64,000 nt of DNA from Shewanella sp. GD04112 (GTDB taxonomy: Bacteria > Pseudomonadota > Gammaproteobacteria > Enterobacterales > Shewanellaceae). The translations under genes were made by a program, and so were the position numbers. A model generated the notes under the pieces. The model was not told the origin of the DNA. It ran no database searches and worked only from the letters and a program-made list of their open reading frames with translations. The stretch covers positions 4,526,001 through 4,590,000 of the forward strand of contig NZ_JAOEAL010000001.1 of assembly GCF_029835735.1 (NCBI RefSeq), written 5' to 3'. Positions 45,507 to 55,282 of this stretch are shown piece by piece. How positions within the stretch are numbered: the stretch's first letter is position 1; each line of letters begins with the position of its first letter.

Positions 45507-45872
45507 ATGAAGGGGCGGTTAACACAGTTTTCACACATTTTAGGCTCGGTGACCTTTAAGTCATCGATGATGTTGGCATTTACCGCAGTGGTAGTCGCCT
45601 CCTTAGCCTTTGGCGTGGAAAAACTCACCGCAAGTAACGATACCTCCGCCTGTGCTTGCAGCAGCGATACTCGTTACAACAACAGCTTACCTAGCAGCCA
45701 TCCAAATAACCGCTGTGCCGAACAGGCGCAAACCTTAAGCTGGAAGACTTGGCTCACTGGCAAAAATCGCTCTAGCCAGTTCCATTTTGTCGACTTGCTT
45801 GAATTACTCCATGGTCATCAAGACAAACCTATCGATGACCTAAAGCCCGCTAATTCACAACAGTCCTATTGA
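45507..45872 (+). CDS. Small membrane-anchored Cys-containing hypothetical protein
   Basis: A 121-residue protein with one N-terminal transmembrane or signal segment (about 19-38: SSMMLAFTAVVVASLAFGVE), then a probably exported part with CACSSDT and a later NNRCAEQ, three cysteines in all. A GGAAG site lies 4 bases before the ATG. Its stop overlaps the ATG of the DUF2970 gene (TGATG), so the two are coupled. I do not recognise a family. Both genes interrupt the conserved dam-rpe order. Confidence 0.65.
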   Translation: MKGRLTQFSHILGSVTFKSSMMLAFTAVVVASLAFGVEKLTASNDTSACACSSDTRYNNSLPSSHPNNRCAEQAQTLSWKTWLTGKNRSSQFHFVDLLELLHGHQDKPIDDLKPANSQQSY

Positions 45873-46057
45873 TGCTCAGCCGGATCTGGCAAGTCTTTCA
45901 CAGTACAATAGCCGCCTTCTTTGGGGTGCAGTCAGATAGAAATCGTCAAAAAGACTTCCAGACCAACTCACCATTACCGTACATATTGATGGGGATAGTG
46001 TTAGCAATTGCCTTAGTCGCCAGCCTGATTCTACTTGTTAGCCAAGTTGTTGGTTAA
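45872..46057 (+). CDS. DUF2970-like small membrane protein
   Basis: A 61-residue protein fitting the DUF2970 type: an N-terminal helix (RIWQVFHSTIAAFFGVQSDRNRQKDF) and one C-terminal transmembrane helix (YILMGIVLAIALVASLILLV). The family is found widely in proteobacteria and has no known role. The ATG at 45872 overlaps the upstream stop; a TTG one codon earlier also fits. It converges on dam, 26 bp away. Confidence 0.75.
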   Translation: MLSRIWQVFHSTIAAFFGVQSDRNRQKDFQTNSPLPYILMGIVLAIALVASLILLVSQVVG

Positions 46058-46083
46058 GCCACTCGATACTACACAACCCAGTA

Positions 46084-46923
46084 TCAATCATCCTGCGGAT
46101 CATAATTCTCATCGTACAACGCAATCAGCTCGTCGACTTTGTTACGACCACTGCCATTTTGGCTAATGTTGCGCTGCACTTGGATCTTGGCAAGGTGGGC
46201 TCCGCGATACAACTCACGTGTCAGCGGAATATCATGGTTACTGATCACGACAGGAATGCGTTGCTCTAACGCCATATGGCGCGAATAACGCGCCAGCAGC
46301 GCCTGATCATCTAGGCTAAAACCCGCACCGACATAGGTGGTAAAACTCGCAGTGGTCGAGAGTGGCGCATAGGGTGGATCGCAATAGATCACATCGCCAG
46401 TACGGATTTGCTCGAAGGCTTTTTCATAGCCGATGCACTTAAACTCGGCACGCTGAGCTTTCTTTGAAAAGGCTAGAATTTCCTTCTCAGGGAAATACGG
46501 TTTCTTGTAGGAGCCAAAGGGCACATTAAAGCCCCCTTTGCGGTTATAACGGCAAAGGCCATTAAAACCATGGCGATTCAAGTACAAAAAATAAACCGAG
46601 CGCAAAAAAGGATCGCGGGATTTATTAAAGTCTGTACGCACGCGGTAGTAGGCATCCTTTTGATTCATCTCATCGACGAATAGCTTCCTGGCCGCCTCAA
46701 TGTATTCGACAGGCCTTTCTTTCACTATGTTGTAGAGATTAATCAGATCTTGATTGATGTCGCAGAGTAAATAGCTGGGATAGTCAGTATTTAAAAAGAC
46801 TGAACCTGCGCCGACAAAGGGCTCAACTAAACGCTCACCTGTCGGTAAGTAGTTCGCGAGCTCATCCACCAATTTAAATTTTCCGCCGGCCCATTTCAGG
46901 AAGGCTCTATGTTTTTTGATCAT
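46084..46923 (-). CDS. dam: DNA adenine methylase Dam
   Basis: A 279-residue orphan N6-adenine methyltransferase acting on GATC, involved in mismatch repair strand choice and replication timing. The AdoMet motif is FLKWAGGKFKLVDEL and the catalytic motif is DPPYAPL within VIYCDPPYAPLSTTASF; NRHGFNGLCRYN is also typical. Length matches E. coli Dam (278). It follows damX by 48 bp. Confidence 0.97.
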   Translation of the reverse strand: MIKKHRAFLKWAGGKFKLVDELANYLPTGERLVEPFVGAGSVFLNTDYPSYLLCDINQDLINLYNIVKERPVEYIEAARKLFVDEMNQKDAYYRVRTDFNKSRDPFLRSVYFLYLNRHGFNGLCRYNRKGGFNVPFGSYKKPYFPEKEILAFSKKAQRAEFKCIGYEKAFEQIRTGDVIYCDPPYAPLSTTASFTTYVGAGFSLDDQALLARYSRHMALEQRIPVVISNHDIPLTRELYRGAHLAKIQVQRNISQNGSGRNKVDELIALYDENYDPQDD

Positions 46924-46971
46924 TTAACTTGATGAATGCCGACAAAAATAAAGGCCATGATTGTACTCTGT

Positions 46972-48387
46972 TTATTCTGAAATTTCACCGCTTGAGCGCG
47001 TTTCTTGTAGTTGATAACCGCCGAGTTCTGCCCATTTTTTTATCAGGGGTTGGCTAAGATGATACTCTTTGACCAATTCTGCGGCCGCCTGCTGTGCCGA
47101 TTGACTGTTGTTAAACTGCCCTACTAACACCACCCAAAACTGTTTGTACTTGGCGACTCGCACCTCTGGCACATTATGCAGTTTCTTAAGGAGTGACTGT
47201 ACAGTTTCACGCTGGGAGACGGTCGCAATTTGGATCGCATAGCCGGTTTTCGGCCGCACCGATACGAGTGATGCAGGCTCAGGAGTTGCATGCACCACCT
47301 GAGCAGCTGAGTCACCTTTCGCGTGCTCTGTAGGAGCTGGCGCAGGCTCTGCCTCATCAACCTCGGTGACGGTTCTGTCGCCCTTACTTGTCGCTTCATC
47401 GACTGGTGGCGCTATGCCAGTCTCTCCTTCCACTTGAGGCTCTTCCCCATGGAACTTAGCCAATGGGTCCGCTTGTTCCACCGCTTCCGCTAATAATGCC
47501 TGCGCTAACGACTCGGATCGCTGCCTAAAATACGGCGCTAGTATCTGTTTGCCATGGGCAAGAAACTCTGCGGAATCCACAGCAGGATAAGTCACGATCT
47601 CAGGAATTGGCTCACTGGAAAAGGGTTTAGCCAGACCAAGCCAAATTACTATGGAAATCAGCACACTGGCGAGCCCAATTAGCGCGACTTTGTATTGTGT
47701 CCATACTGATTTTTTCTCACCCTGACCATGTAGAGCCAGCTCCAGCAAGGACACCACCTCCTGAGGAGTGCCCGTTTGCTTCTCGAGCTGAGCACGCACT
47801 ATATCCCTTGGCGTAAACGGATTTTGGTCACTATATCGCAGCAAGGTTTGATACAGCGCCTCGCGCTCCGGCAGGCTTAAGGGATCAATGCTGACTGGCA
47901 GAATTTGTCGTCTTAACGACTCTGGCAGCTGAGGGAGTAAGTCGGCTAAAAATGTAGGCGGTACCGCTAACGTCACGGCGATGCGCTGACCCGCGCATTG
48001 CACTTGATTGAGTATGATGCACTCGGCCCACAATTCTTTAGAGAGTAAATGAGCATCATCGATAATGATGTGCAGCGGCTTACTTTGTTTCGACGCGACA
48101 CGCAGTATGGTTTCAGCGAGGGAGATTTCGTCATCAAAAATCGGGGATGACACCAATTGCACTAAAATCTTGCGACGAATTTCAGCATTGTCGGCATGCA
48201 TAGGACAAATGACTAACGCGGCATTCGACTCATCAAAATCTGTGGCTAGCGCCGTGAGTAGTGTCGTCTTCCCCGAACCGTGCGCACCCACAAGCACCAG
48301 TAGCTGGTCGCTATAACTGGCCACATGATGCAATCTTTCTACGAGGGCTTCCTGTGAAGGAAGCAAGACTTGCCCCTGAAACGTCAC
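46972..48387 (-). CDS. damX: Cell division protein DamX
   Basis: A 471-residue protein. The N-terminal AAA-type ATPase has Walker A GAHGSGKTTLL and a Walker B-like HIIIDDAH, one transmembrane helix lies at about 236-254, and a long Pro/Ala/Glu linker leads to a C-terminal SPOR domain (about 388-460: GYAIQIATVSQRETV ... FWVVLVGQF). SPOR binds denuded glycan at the septum. E. coli DamX is 428 residues with the ATPase part partly degenerate; here the Walker A is complete. It lies 18 bp after aroB. Confidence 0.94.
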   Translation of the reverse strand: MTFQGQVLLPSQEALVERLHHVASYSDQLLVLVGAHGSGKTTLLTALATDFDESNAALVICPMHADNAEIRRKILVQLVSSPIFDDEISLAETILRVASKQSKPLHIIIDDAHLLSKELWAECIILNQVQCAGQRIAVTLAVPPTFLADLLPQLPESLRRQILPVSIDPLSLPEREALYQTLLRYSDQNPFTPRDIVRAQLEKQTGTPQEVVSLLELALHGQGEKKSVWTQYKVALIGLASVLISIVIWLGLAKPFSSEPIPEIVTYPAVDSAEFLAHGKQILAPYFRQRSESLAQALLAEAVEQADPLAKFHGEEPQVEGETGIAPPVDEATSKGDRTVTEVDEAEPAPAPTEHAKGDSAAQVVHATPEPASLVSVRPKTGYAIQIATVSQRETVQSLLKKLHNVPEVRVAKYKQFWVVLVGQFNNSQSAQQAAAELVKEYHLSQPLIKKWAELGGYQLQETRSSGEISE

Positions 48388-48405
48388 TCATCCACCACAC
48401 AAGGT

Positions 48406-49485
48406 TTATGCGCAGCAGATAACCTGTTCTAGGGTAGATTCCGGAACTTGGCTAAAGACATCAGCTCGACCAATGGCCGTCGGGAGTACCAGCCGGATCT
48501 GACCACCTAAGACTTTCTTATCGCGACGCATATGTTTAATAAAACTGTCGAAATCCATCGATTCCGGCGCTGTTACAGGCAGCTCGAAAGCGTGGAACAA
48601 TTGCACAATACGACGAACAATTGACTCATCAATCAATCCCATGGACTTAGCTGTTTGTGCAGCAAGGACTGTGCCAGCCGCAACCGCCTCACCATGCAGC
48701 CAGTTACCATAGCCCATCTCGGCTTCAATCGCATGCCCAAAGGTATGCCCAAGGTTTAATAGCGCGCGGACGCCCTGCTCGGTCTCATCCTGGCTCACGA
48801 CATCGGCTTTAATCTCACAGCAGCGAGAAATCGCATAGACCAAAGCTTGAGTATCTAGACTTTTCAATGCCTGGACATTGTTCTCAAGCCATTGAAAAAA
48901 CTCAGCATCCCACATGATGCCATACTTAATGACTTCTGCCATCCCCGCAGCGAATTCACGCGCGGGCAAGGTCTGTAAGCATTCAGTATCGATAATGACG
49001 ATCTGTGGCTGATAAAAAGCCCCGATCATATTTTTGCCAAGCGGATGATTAACTGCGGTTTTCCCACCAACAGAGGAATCTACTTGTGATAACAGCGTGG
49101 TAGGAATTTGAATAAAATCGACCCCACGTTGGTAACAGGCTGCGGCAAAACCCGTCATGTCACCAATAACTCCACCACCGAGAGCCACCAGCACTGAATC
49201 ACGGCCATAATTGCGTTGCAGCAAAGCCGTAAAAATGGAATCTAAATAGGTTAAATCTTTGAATAGTTCGCCATCAGGAAGGATGACGCTGGTTACCTCA
49301 CCAAACGAAGCCATCGTGTCTTGGATCTGCTTAAGATACAAGGGCGCGACAGTTTCATTGGTGACGATAAGGATACGTTTTTTCAGCAGGTAGCGAGACA
49401 ATGTCTCGCCATCACTCATCAAACTCTGGCCAATATAAATGGGATAACTACGTTCACCTAAATCAACCTGAATTTGTTTTGTCAT
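48406..49485 (-). CDS. aroB: 3-dehydroquinate synthase
   Basis: A 359-residue NAD- and zinc-dependent enzyme, second step of the shikimate pathway (DAHP to 3-dehydroquinate). Family blocks: LVALGGGVIGDMTGFAAAC, RGVDFIQIPTTLLSQVDSSVGGKTAVNH, INHPLGKNMIGAF-like and LLNLGHTFGHAIEAEMGYG with metal-binding Glu/His residues. It lies 5 bp after aroK and 18 bp before damX in the aroK-aroB-damX-dam cluster. Confidence 0.97.
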   Translation of the reverse strand: MTKQIQVDLGERSYPIYIGQSLMSDGETLSRYLLKKRILIVTNETVAPLYLKQIQDTMASFGEVTSVILPDGELFKDLTYLDSIFTALLQRNYGRDSVLVALGGGVIGDMTGFAAACYQRGVDFIQIPTTLLSQVDSSVGGKTAVNHPLGKNMIGAFYQPQIVIIDTECLQTLPAREFAAGMAEVIKYGIMWDAEFFQWLENNVQALKSLDTQALVYAISRCCEIKADVVSQDETEQGVRALLNLGHTFGHAIEAEMGYGNWLHGEAVAAGTVLAAQTAKSMGLIDESIVRRIVQLFHAFELPVTAPESMDFDSFIKHMRRDKKVLGGQIRLVLPTAIGRADVFSQVPESTLEQVICCA

Positions 49486-49490
49486 TCTGC

Positions 49491-50006
49491 CTAGAAACCT
49501 AATTGCTCAATGATTTGATTCGCAACAACCTTTGCACTTTGATCGTCGGTCTTAACGATCACATCAGCAATTTCTTCGTACAGAGGGTTACGGATTTCTG
49601 CGAGGTTTTCTAATACTTCTCGCGGATCATCTACTTGCAGTAATGGGCGACGCTTGTCTCTTTGAGTGCGCGCAACCTGTTTGTCGATAGTGGTTTCGAG
49701 ATACACCACGATACCGCGAGCAGATAAATGATTACGGATATCTTTGCTCTGAACTGAACCACCGCCAGTGGCAAGGACAATACCTTGTTTTTCAGACAGA
49801 TCAGCAATAACCTGAGCTTCGCGACGGCGGAAACCTTCTTCGCCTTCAACGTCAAACACCCAAGCAATATCGGCGCCTGTGCGTTGCTCAATCTCTTGAT
49901 CTGAATCGTGGAATTCTAAATGCAGCATTTGCGCCAGATGGCGACCAATTGTGCTTTTACCTGCGCCCATTGGGCCTACCAGAAAAATATTACGTTTTTC
50001 AGCCAT
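49491..50006 (-). CDS. aroK: Shikimate kinase I
   Basis: A 171-residue P-loop kinase phosphorylating shikimate at O3. The P-loop is GPMGAGKSTIGRHLA, the shikimate-binding Asp/Arg is in FHDSDQEIEQRTGADIAWVF and the FRRREAQVI motif follows, with GGG in LATGGGSVQ. It lies 5 bp before aroB and 220 bp after pilQ. Confidence 0.97.
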   Translation of the reverse strand: MAEKRNIFLVGPMGAGKSTIGRHLAQMLHLEFHDSDQEIEQRTGADIAWVFDVEGEEGFRRREAQVIADLSEKQGIVLATGGGSVQSKDIRNHLSARGIVVYLETTIDKQVARTQRDKRRPLLQVDDPREVLENLAEIRNPLYEEIADVIVKTDDQSAKVVANQIIEQLGF

Positions 50007-50180
50007 TTCTTGTACGTCTGAATCTTAATGAAAAGTATGCCTATGTCGACTCATGAACAAGCCGACCTACTGTATGTTACCTTGCTCTAATGAGACTTGA
50101 CCGAGGATTATCTCAGTTTCATGTCTAGTCTGGCAAGTGATGCACGCTATTTATGATAAGAATTGTATTTCAGACACAAT

Positions 50181-50205
50181 AAAGCCAGCAATGTATGCTG
50201 GCTTT
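50181..50205 (-). terminator. Terminator after pilQ
   Basis: AAAGCCAGCA (50181-50190) and TGCTGGCTTT (50196-50205) form a 10-bp stem with an ATGTA loop; on the minus strand TTTATT follows. It separates pilMNOPQ from aroK by about 20 bp from the pilQ stop, though read-through into aroK is possible. Confidence 0.85.
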
Positions 50206-50225
50206 ATTCGACTCGTAACAAACGA

Positions 50226-52280
50226 TTAGAGCTTCTCGTTCACAATTTTAGGCGTCACGAAAATCAACAGCTCTTGGCGCTCATTCTTGTCAGTAGTGTT
50301 ACGGAATAAGAAGCCAACTAAAGGAATGTCACCCAAGATAGGCACCTTGCTCACGCGGCTGATTAAATTCTGCTGATAAATACCACCGAGTACAATGGTT
50401 TCCCCATTATCCACTAACACTTGCGTACCAATACGTTGAGTATCGATAGCGACTGCCGGACCTGTGGGAGTATCCACCGTTTTACCCTGAGAGTCTTGAG
50501 TGATTTCAAGATCCAGAATCACGCGGTTATCAGGGGTAATTTGTGGTGTCACTCTTAATGACAATACCGCCTTCTTAAAGGTCACCGACGTCGCGCCACT
50601 GGAAGTGGATTGTACATAAGGGATTTCCACACCCTGCTCGATATACGCCGCTTTTTGGTTAGAGGTGGTAATGCGAGGGCTCGCGATAATCTCACCTTTG
50701 TTTTCCTGCTCAAGCGCACTCAGCTCTAAATCTAAGATGGTGCCATCGGCAAGCTTTGCCACATGGAAAGCAATGCTGGTAGGGTTTGTCACCGCCGCAG
50801 GTAAATTCACGTTCAAACGGTTATCCAGTGTTGGCACAGTACCATTGGCAATGCTGCCTGCGCCTTCAAGGGTTCCTGACGTCCCTTTGCTACCCTGCTG
50901 ATCAGTCACGCCCCAACGGATACCTAAATCTTCAGACACGTCGTCTTTTACAGTGACCATGCGAGATTCAATCAACACTTGGCGGATAGGAATATCGAGC
51001 ACTTCAACCAAACGATGGATATTCTCGATGATTTCAGCGGTATCTTTCACTAACACTGTGTTGGTACGCTCATCGACGGCCACTGAACCACGTGGCGACA
51101 ATAAACTAGAATCTGCCCCTTTGAGTAACTCGGCGATATCAGTCGCCTTGGCATAATTGATTTGCAAATACTCAGAGTAGAGTGGCGCAAGCTCTTTTAC
51201 TTCCTGCTTATTCTTGAGGTTTTGGCTTTCGCGAATCGCCAGTTCTTCACTTGGCGCCACCATCAAAATATTACCTTCGATCCGCTTATCGAGTCCTTTG
51301 GTTTGCAGGATCAAATCCAATGCTTGATCCCAAGGCACATCATCGAGTCTTAAGGTGATATCACCCTCAACCGTGTCACTGGTGACTAAGTTGAAGTTGT
51401 TGTAGTCGGCAATAATCTGCAGCACAGTACGGACTGAAATATTCTGGAAATTTAACGAAAGGGTTTTACCGTTATATTTCTTTACCTCTTTGGTCGCCGC
51501 AGCGCGCTCTACTTTGTTAATTGAGAGCCTAAAGAGATTGTCTTCCTGTTTGTAATTGAACTCATAGTTACCCGAGACATCGACTAAAATCCGAGTCGTT
51601 AAATCGTCCTTAAAAGTTTCAAAATGCTTTACCGGTGTGGAGAAATCCTGCACGTCCATCACATATAACAAGTCACTGTTAATATCTGTGTTGTAAAGCT
51701 GAACCTCAAGCTTGGCACCAATTTGTTCAACGTTCGCGGCAACCGAGCGATTATTTAAATAGACTAATAAATCACCACCGCCATTTGCATTGCGACGAAA
51801 ATCGATATTTTTAACGCTATTAACGAACGGATTATTAGCAGCTTGTGAGCCTGCAACTTCATCGTTAATCGTTAAACGATAAGAATTACCAACGACACTA
51901 CCTTGATATGGCTTAACCTTAGATAAACCCAACGTCACCATTAAATGGGTATCTTGCTGCGCCGTCACTATGTCCTTCACACCGACTTGGTTAATCGGCA
52001 GACGATCCTTAGACAGGCCTGAAATACTGTCATCGAAGGTTAATACCAACTGAGCAGGAGAAGCATTAGAGTCAATTGTGGGTGCGCTAATCGCCCCCTC
52101 AAATACTAACTCGACTTCTAATTGATGATCGACAAGAGCATGGTATTTGACATCCATCAACCTATTTGCCGCAAAACTCGATGGCAAAAATCCAAATACT
52201 AATGCGATCCCAATAACAGACTTGGCTAAGCCTGAAGATAAAAACGATAACGGGATTTTTATCGCGGCAGAAGATTTCAT
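50226..52280 (-). CDS. pilQ: Type IV pilus secretin PilQ
   Basis: A 684-residue outer-membrane secretin. It has an N-terminal signal peptide ending FLPSSFAA, two AMIN-like beta domains (residues about 40-260), an STN/N0 domain (SLNFQNISVRTVLQIIADY), an N1 domain, and the C-terminal secretin core with VPILGDIPLVGFLFRN and ELLIFVTPKIV. It forms the channel through which the pilus exits. It ends the pilMNOPQ operon, 21 bp after pilP. Confidence 0.96.
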   Translation of the reverse strand: MKSSAAIKIPLSFLSSGLAKSVIGIALVFGFLPSSFAANRLMDVKYHALVDHQLEVELVFEGAISAPTIDSNASPAQLVLTFDDSISGLSKDRLPINQVGVKDIVTAQQDTHLMVTLGLSKVKPYQGSVVGNSYRLTINDEVAGSQAANNPFVNSVKNIDFRRNANGGGDLLVYLNNRSVAANVEQIGAKLEVQLYNTDINSDLLYVMDVQDFSTPVKHFETFKDDLTTRILVDVSGNYEFNYKQEDNLFRLSINKVERAAATKEVKKYNGKTLSLNFQNISVRTVLQIIADYNNFNLVTSDTVEGDITLRLDDVPWDQALDLILQTKGLDKRIEGNILMVAPSEELAIRESQNLKNKQEVKELAPLYSEYLQINYAKATDIAELLKGADSSLLSPRGSVAVDERTNTVLVKDTAEIIENIHRLVEVLDIPIRQVLIESRMVTVKDDVSEDLGIRWGVTDQQGSKGTSGTLEGAGSIANGTVPTLDNRLNVNLPAAVTNPTSIAFHVAKLADGTILDLELSALEQENKGEIIASPRITTSNQKAAYIEQGVEIPYVQSTSSGATSVTFKKAVLSLRVTPQITPDNRVILDLEITQDSQGKTVDTPTGPAVAIDTQRIGTQVLVDNGETIVLGGIYQQNLISRVSKVPILGDIPLVGFLFRNTTDKNERQELLIFVTPKIVNEKL

Positions 52281-52301
52281 TATTCCCTCATCCTTCGCTT
52301 G

Positions 52302-52817
52302 TTATTTTCCAGAAAGTTCGATGTTGTTTGTACGTTCAGACCAACAACCAGAACCATCCGGAATTAATTCTACAACTTCCACATTTTGAGAAGTCACTTT
52401 CGCTATATGTCCATTAAACAATCCAAGATATTCACCTACGCCCATCCGATATACACTGCCATCATTGGTCTCAATAAGCGCCCAAATCGAATTTCCTTCG
52501 CTTAAGGTGCCGCGCATTTTTAGATTGTCTAAAGCATAGGTTTCTAAACGGCCTTTACGACGTTTTAAATCCGGCTGTAAGCAGTTTTTGCTGGTATCAA
52601 CCACTTCTTCCGTTAACTCTCGAGAAGGTGGGACAAAAGGGCTACGCATTAATTCGGCTTGATACGCAAAATGCTCAAACTTAGGTGGCTCTTTTAAGGG
52701 TGGAATATGCGCCACATGCTGTGCCTTGGTAGTAGTAACAAATAGCTCTAAATCACTACGATCGCCAACACAACCCATTAAAAAAAGACTTAATGCTAAC
52801 AGAGGTAAGAGTTTCAT
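52302..52817 (-). CDS. pilP: Type IV pilus lipoprotein PilP
   Basis: A 171-residue lipoprotein with signal MKLLPLLALSLFLMGC. A proline-rich linker (HIPPLKEPPKFEHF) precedes a beta domain with MRGTLSEGNSIWALIETNDGSVYRMGVGEYLGLFNG, the HR-type domain that contacts PilQ and the PilN/PilO pair. Its ATG overlaps the pilO stop by one base. Confidence 0.95.
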   Translation of the reverse strand: MKLLPLLALSLFLMGCVGDRSDLELFVTTTKAQHVAHIPPLKEPPKFEHFAYQAELMRSPFVPPSRELTEEVVDTSKNCLQPDLKRRKGRLETYALDNLKMRGTLSEGNSIWALIETNDGSVYRMGVGEYLGLFNGHIAKVTSQNVEVVELIPDGSGCWSERTNNIELSGK

Positions 52818-53443
52818 TATTTCTTCCCCTTGTTATTGGCTGCATTTTCGGGAGGTAATTCTGCTCCCTCTTTAAAGCGATAGGTTTTGGCCAAGATATC
52901 CATGGCCAGATTACCGCTCTCGTCACGCTTTATCGTAAAATCGTGCAAGCTGACAATACGAGGCAGTTTAGCCACGCCGCTGACCATATTGCCGATTTGG
53001 TGATAATCACCTGTGACAGACATTTTTATCGGGAACTCAATATAGAAATCCCGTTGAATTTCAGGTTCCCAATTCAAGCTATTAATCCGTAATCCGGCGT
53101 CAGTGGCCACAAAAGTTAAGTCATCGAGCAGCCCTGGCATTTCATTCTCAGAGGGCAGCATTTTGAGTAGCTCGGCAAATTGCTCCTCCATCACAGCTAA
53201 CTGTTCACGGTACAATTTAAGGTTAGCGGCAAGCTGATATTTGGTTTTAAAATCTTCTCTCAGCTGCTCTTCCTTTGTTTGCTCCGCGTTATACACATCG
53301 ATAGCATCCGAAACCACGAGAAAATAACCCGCAGCGAAAACGCAAAGCGCCAATAGCACAGCGAAAAATACTTTAACTTGATTTGGCCAACCGCCGATGT
53401 TCTCAAAATCGATATCATTAAACTGACTTAGATCGAGCTTCAT
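52817..53443 (-). CDS. pilO: Type IV pilus inner-membrane protein PilO
   Basis: A 208-residue bitopic protein with a short cytoplasmic N-terminus, one helix (about 23-43: QVKVFFAVLLALCVFAAGYFLVV), a coiled coil and a ferredoxin-like periplasmic domain (FYIEFPIKMSVTGDYHQIGNMV). It dimerises with PilN to form the alignment platform of the pilus machine. Start overlaps the pilN stop (ATGA). Confidence 0.94.
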   Translation of the reverse strand: MKLDLSQFNDIDFENIGGWPNQVKVFFAVLLALCVFAAGYFLVVSDAIDVYNAEQTKEEQLREDFKTKYQLAANLKLYREQLAVMEEQFAELLKMLPSENEMPGLLDDLTFVATDAGLRINSLNWEPEIQRDFYIEFPIKMSVTGDYHQIGNMVSGVAKLPRIVSLHDFTIKRDESGNLAMDILAKTYRFKEGAELPPENAANNKGKK

Positions 53444-54024
53444 TTACTCGCTCCTTTTGCCGTTTTAATAGGCTCATCAGCCATGGCACCTTTAATACTC
53501 ACTCTTAAGCTAAAGCGTTGTAATTGTCTTAGCTCATCATCTTGAGACACGATAGATTGCATATTGGGATCGGTTAACCATTCGGATGCCTTCACCTTAC
53601 GCATCATGTTGGCCACGTTGTTGTTCGATTCACTGCGGCCTTCAATCAGTAATAAACTGCCTTTTTTCTCTAGACTAGATAGATATATTCCGGGCGGCAC
53701 GATACGCACCAGCTCATCTAATACGTGTGTCGGCAAATTACGGGATTGCTGAAGGTTCAAAATGATCTCGGTACGACGCTCAATATCTTTTTTACGCTCG
53801 GTGATCTTTTTAATCTCGGCGATTTGCGCATCGAGTTGTTGAATTTCGGACTGTAAATAAGCATTCCGTCCGCGCTGTTCATCGGTCATCATGTCGAGTA
53901 AAGACAAGGCAACATAGACTAAAACTGCTGAGCCTAAAAATACCGCCGCTAATATTCCAATATAATCGCGCTTCTGCTTTTCTCTTGCTTCTTCACGCCA
54001 AGGAAGCAGGTTTATGTTCGCCAT
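53440..54024 (-). CDS. pilN: Type IV pilus inner-membrane protein PilN
   Basis: A 194-residue bitopic protein. The N-terminal MANINLLPWREEARE is the conserved segment that binds PilM. One helix (about 22-42), a coiled coil and a periplasmic domain follow. I chose the ATG at 54024 because GAGGAGC lies 8 bases upstream and the INLLPWR motif begins there; the frame runs 10 codons further. It overlaps the pilM end by 13 bases. Confidence 0.94.
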   Translation of the reverse strand: MANINLLPWREEAREKQKRDYIGILAAVFLGSAVLVYVALSLLDMMTDEQRGRNAYLQSEIQQLDAQIAEIKKITERKKDIERRTEIILNLQQSRNLPTHVLDELVRIVPPGIYLSSLEKKGSLLLIEGRSESNNNVANMMRKVKASEWLTDPNMQSIVSQDDELRQLQRFSLRVSIKGAMADEPIKTAKGASK

Positions 54025-55091
54025 TGACCGTAGCTCCTCAGCGCTAAGCCACAAGCAACCATATATTTGCTAATGCTAGGTTGCAGTATATTTTTAACGG
54101 ATTCATCCGCGTGCAGACACCCTTGGAAAGGATCAGCAATAATCGTGTGGACGCCTAACTCATTCGTTAATAAGTTAGCCATGCCTTCCAGTTTAGATGT
54201 TCCACCGCATAATACGAGATAATCGACTTTATCTTTACCACTCGACGTACAATAAATTTGCAGGGTTCGTTTAATTTGTTGCAGTAATTGCGTTTGGAAG
54301 GGAGATAGCACTTCGAACATATAATTACGTGGTAAATCGCCTTCAATTTTGGCTTTCTCAGCTTGTTCGTAGGACATGCCATAAAAAGACAGAATCGACT
54401 GAGTAAATAACTCACCGCCAAAGGCTTGCTCACGAATAAAGGTCGTTTCGCCCGACTCCACCACACTGAAGGTCGTCATGTTGGCGCCAATATCGACCAT
54501 GGCCACCGCCTTCTGCCGAGCGCCTTCGGGTAACTGTCCTAGCACCAACTCAACGGCTCTGCCCAGAGCATAACCTTCCACATCAACAACTTTGGTTTCG
54601 AGCTCGACTTCATCGAGCGCATCGACTCTTGCATCAATATTGTCAGTGCGGCACGCACTAAGCAGCACATCAACCTTAGAAGGATCGGTGCTGTTGACAT
54701 TTAAGGTTTCAAAATCAATGCTAACTTCATCGAGGGAGTATGGGATCAGGTTATCGGCTTCAATCTCAATTTGCGCTTCCATTTCCTCCTCGCTCAGCGA
54801 GGCATCCATGTAGATAACCTTAGTCATCACCGCAGAACCTGAGACCGCAACCGCTGCATATTTAACCGACTTAGGCAAAATACGCTTAATCTGTTTGAGA
54901 CATTCAACAACGGCATCGGCATCACGAATATCATGATCGTTAATAGCCCCCTTTTTTACGGGAACCGCTGCATGACTTAGTATTTTATATCCATCAGCAG
55001 TCTTACTCAGCAGAATAGCCTTTACTTCATGGGAACCAATATCAATCCCGACCATTTGCGGAGCCTGACGCTTCCATAAATTTGAAAGCAT
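54012..55091 (-). CDS. pilM: Type IV pilus assembly ATPase-like protein PilM
   Basis: A 359-residue actin/FtsA-fold cytoplasmic protein. Nucleotide-binding blocks: VGIDIGSHEVKAILL, AMVDIGANMTTFSVV and LVLCGGTSKLEGM. PilM binds the PilN tail and links the inner-membrane platform with the motor ATPases. It is the first gene of pilMNOPQ and diverges from mrcA with about 190 bp between. Confidence 0.95.
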   Translation of the reverse strand: MLSNLWKRQAPQMVGIDIGSHEVKAILLSKTADGYKILSHAAVPVKKGAINDHDIRDADAVVECLKQIKRILPKSVKYAAVAVSGSAVMTKVIYMDASLSEEEMEAQIEIEADNLIPYSLDEVSIDFETLNVNSTDPSKVDVLLSACRTDNIDARVDALDEVELETKVVDVEGYALGRAVELVLGQLPEGARQKAVAMVDIGANMTTFSVVESGETTFIREQAFGGELFTQSILSFYGMSYEQAEKAKIEGDLPRNYMFEVLSPFQTQLLQQIKRTLQIYCTSSGKDKVDYLVLCGGTSKLEGMANLLTNELGVHTIIADPFQGCLHADESVKNILQPSISKYMVACGLALRSYGQWRT

Positions 55092-55282
55092 AGTCCGTTG
55101 TCACTTTATTATTTGTATTCAGTAGTAAAAGAGATTAGCACAAAATCAACCCGTTATACGTATTTGTATAGAATGTTTCAAGATTTTACAAACGCCATTT
55201 TAGGGACGTCACGTTTTTGCTTCACCCAAACGTGCGCGCCTTATATACTGTCGCACTTAACTGAACATTAGGATCAATTTAG

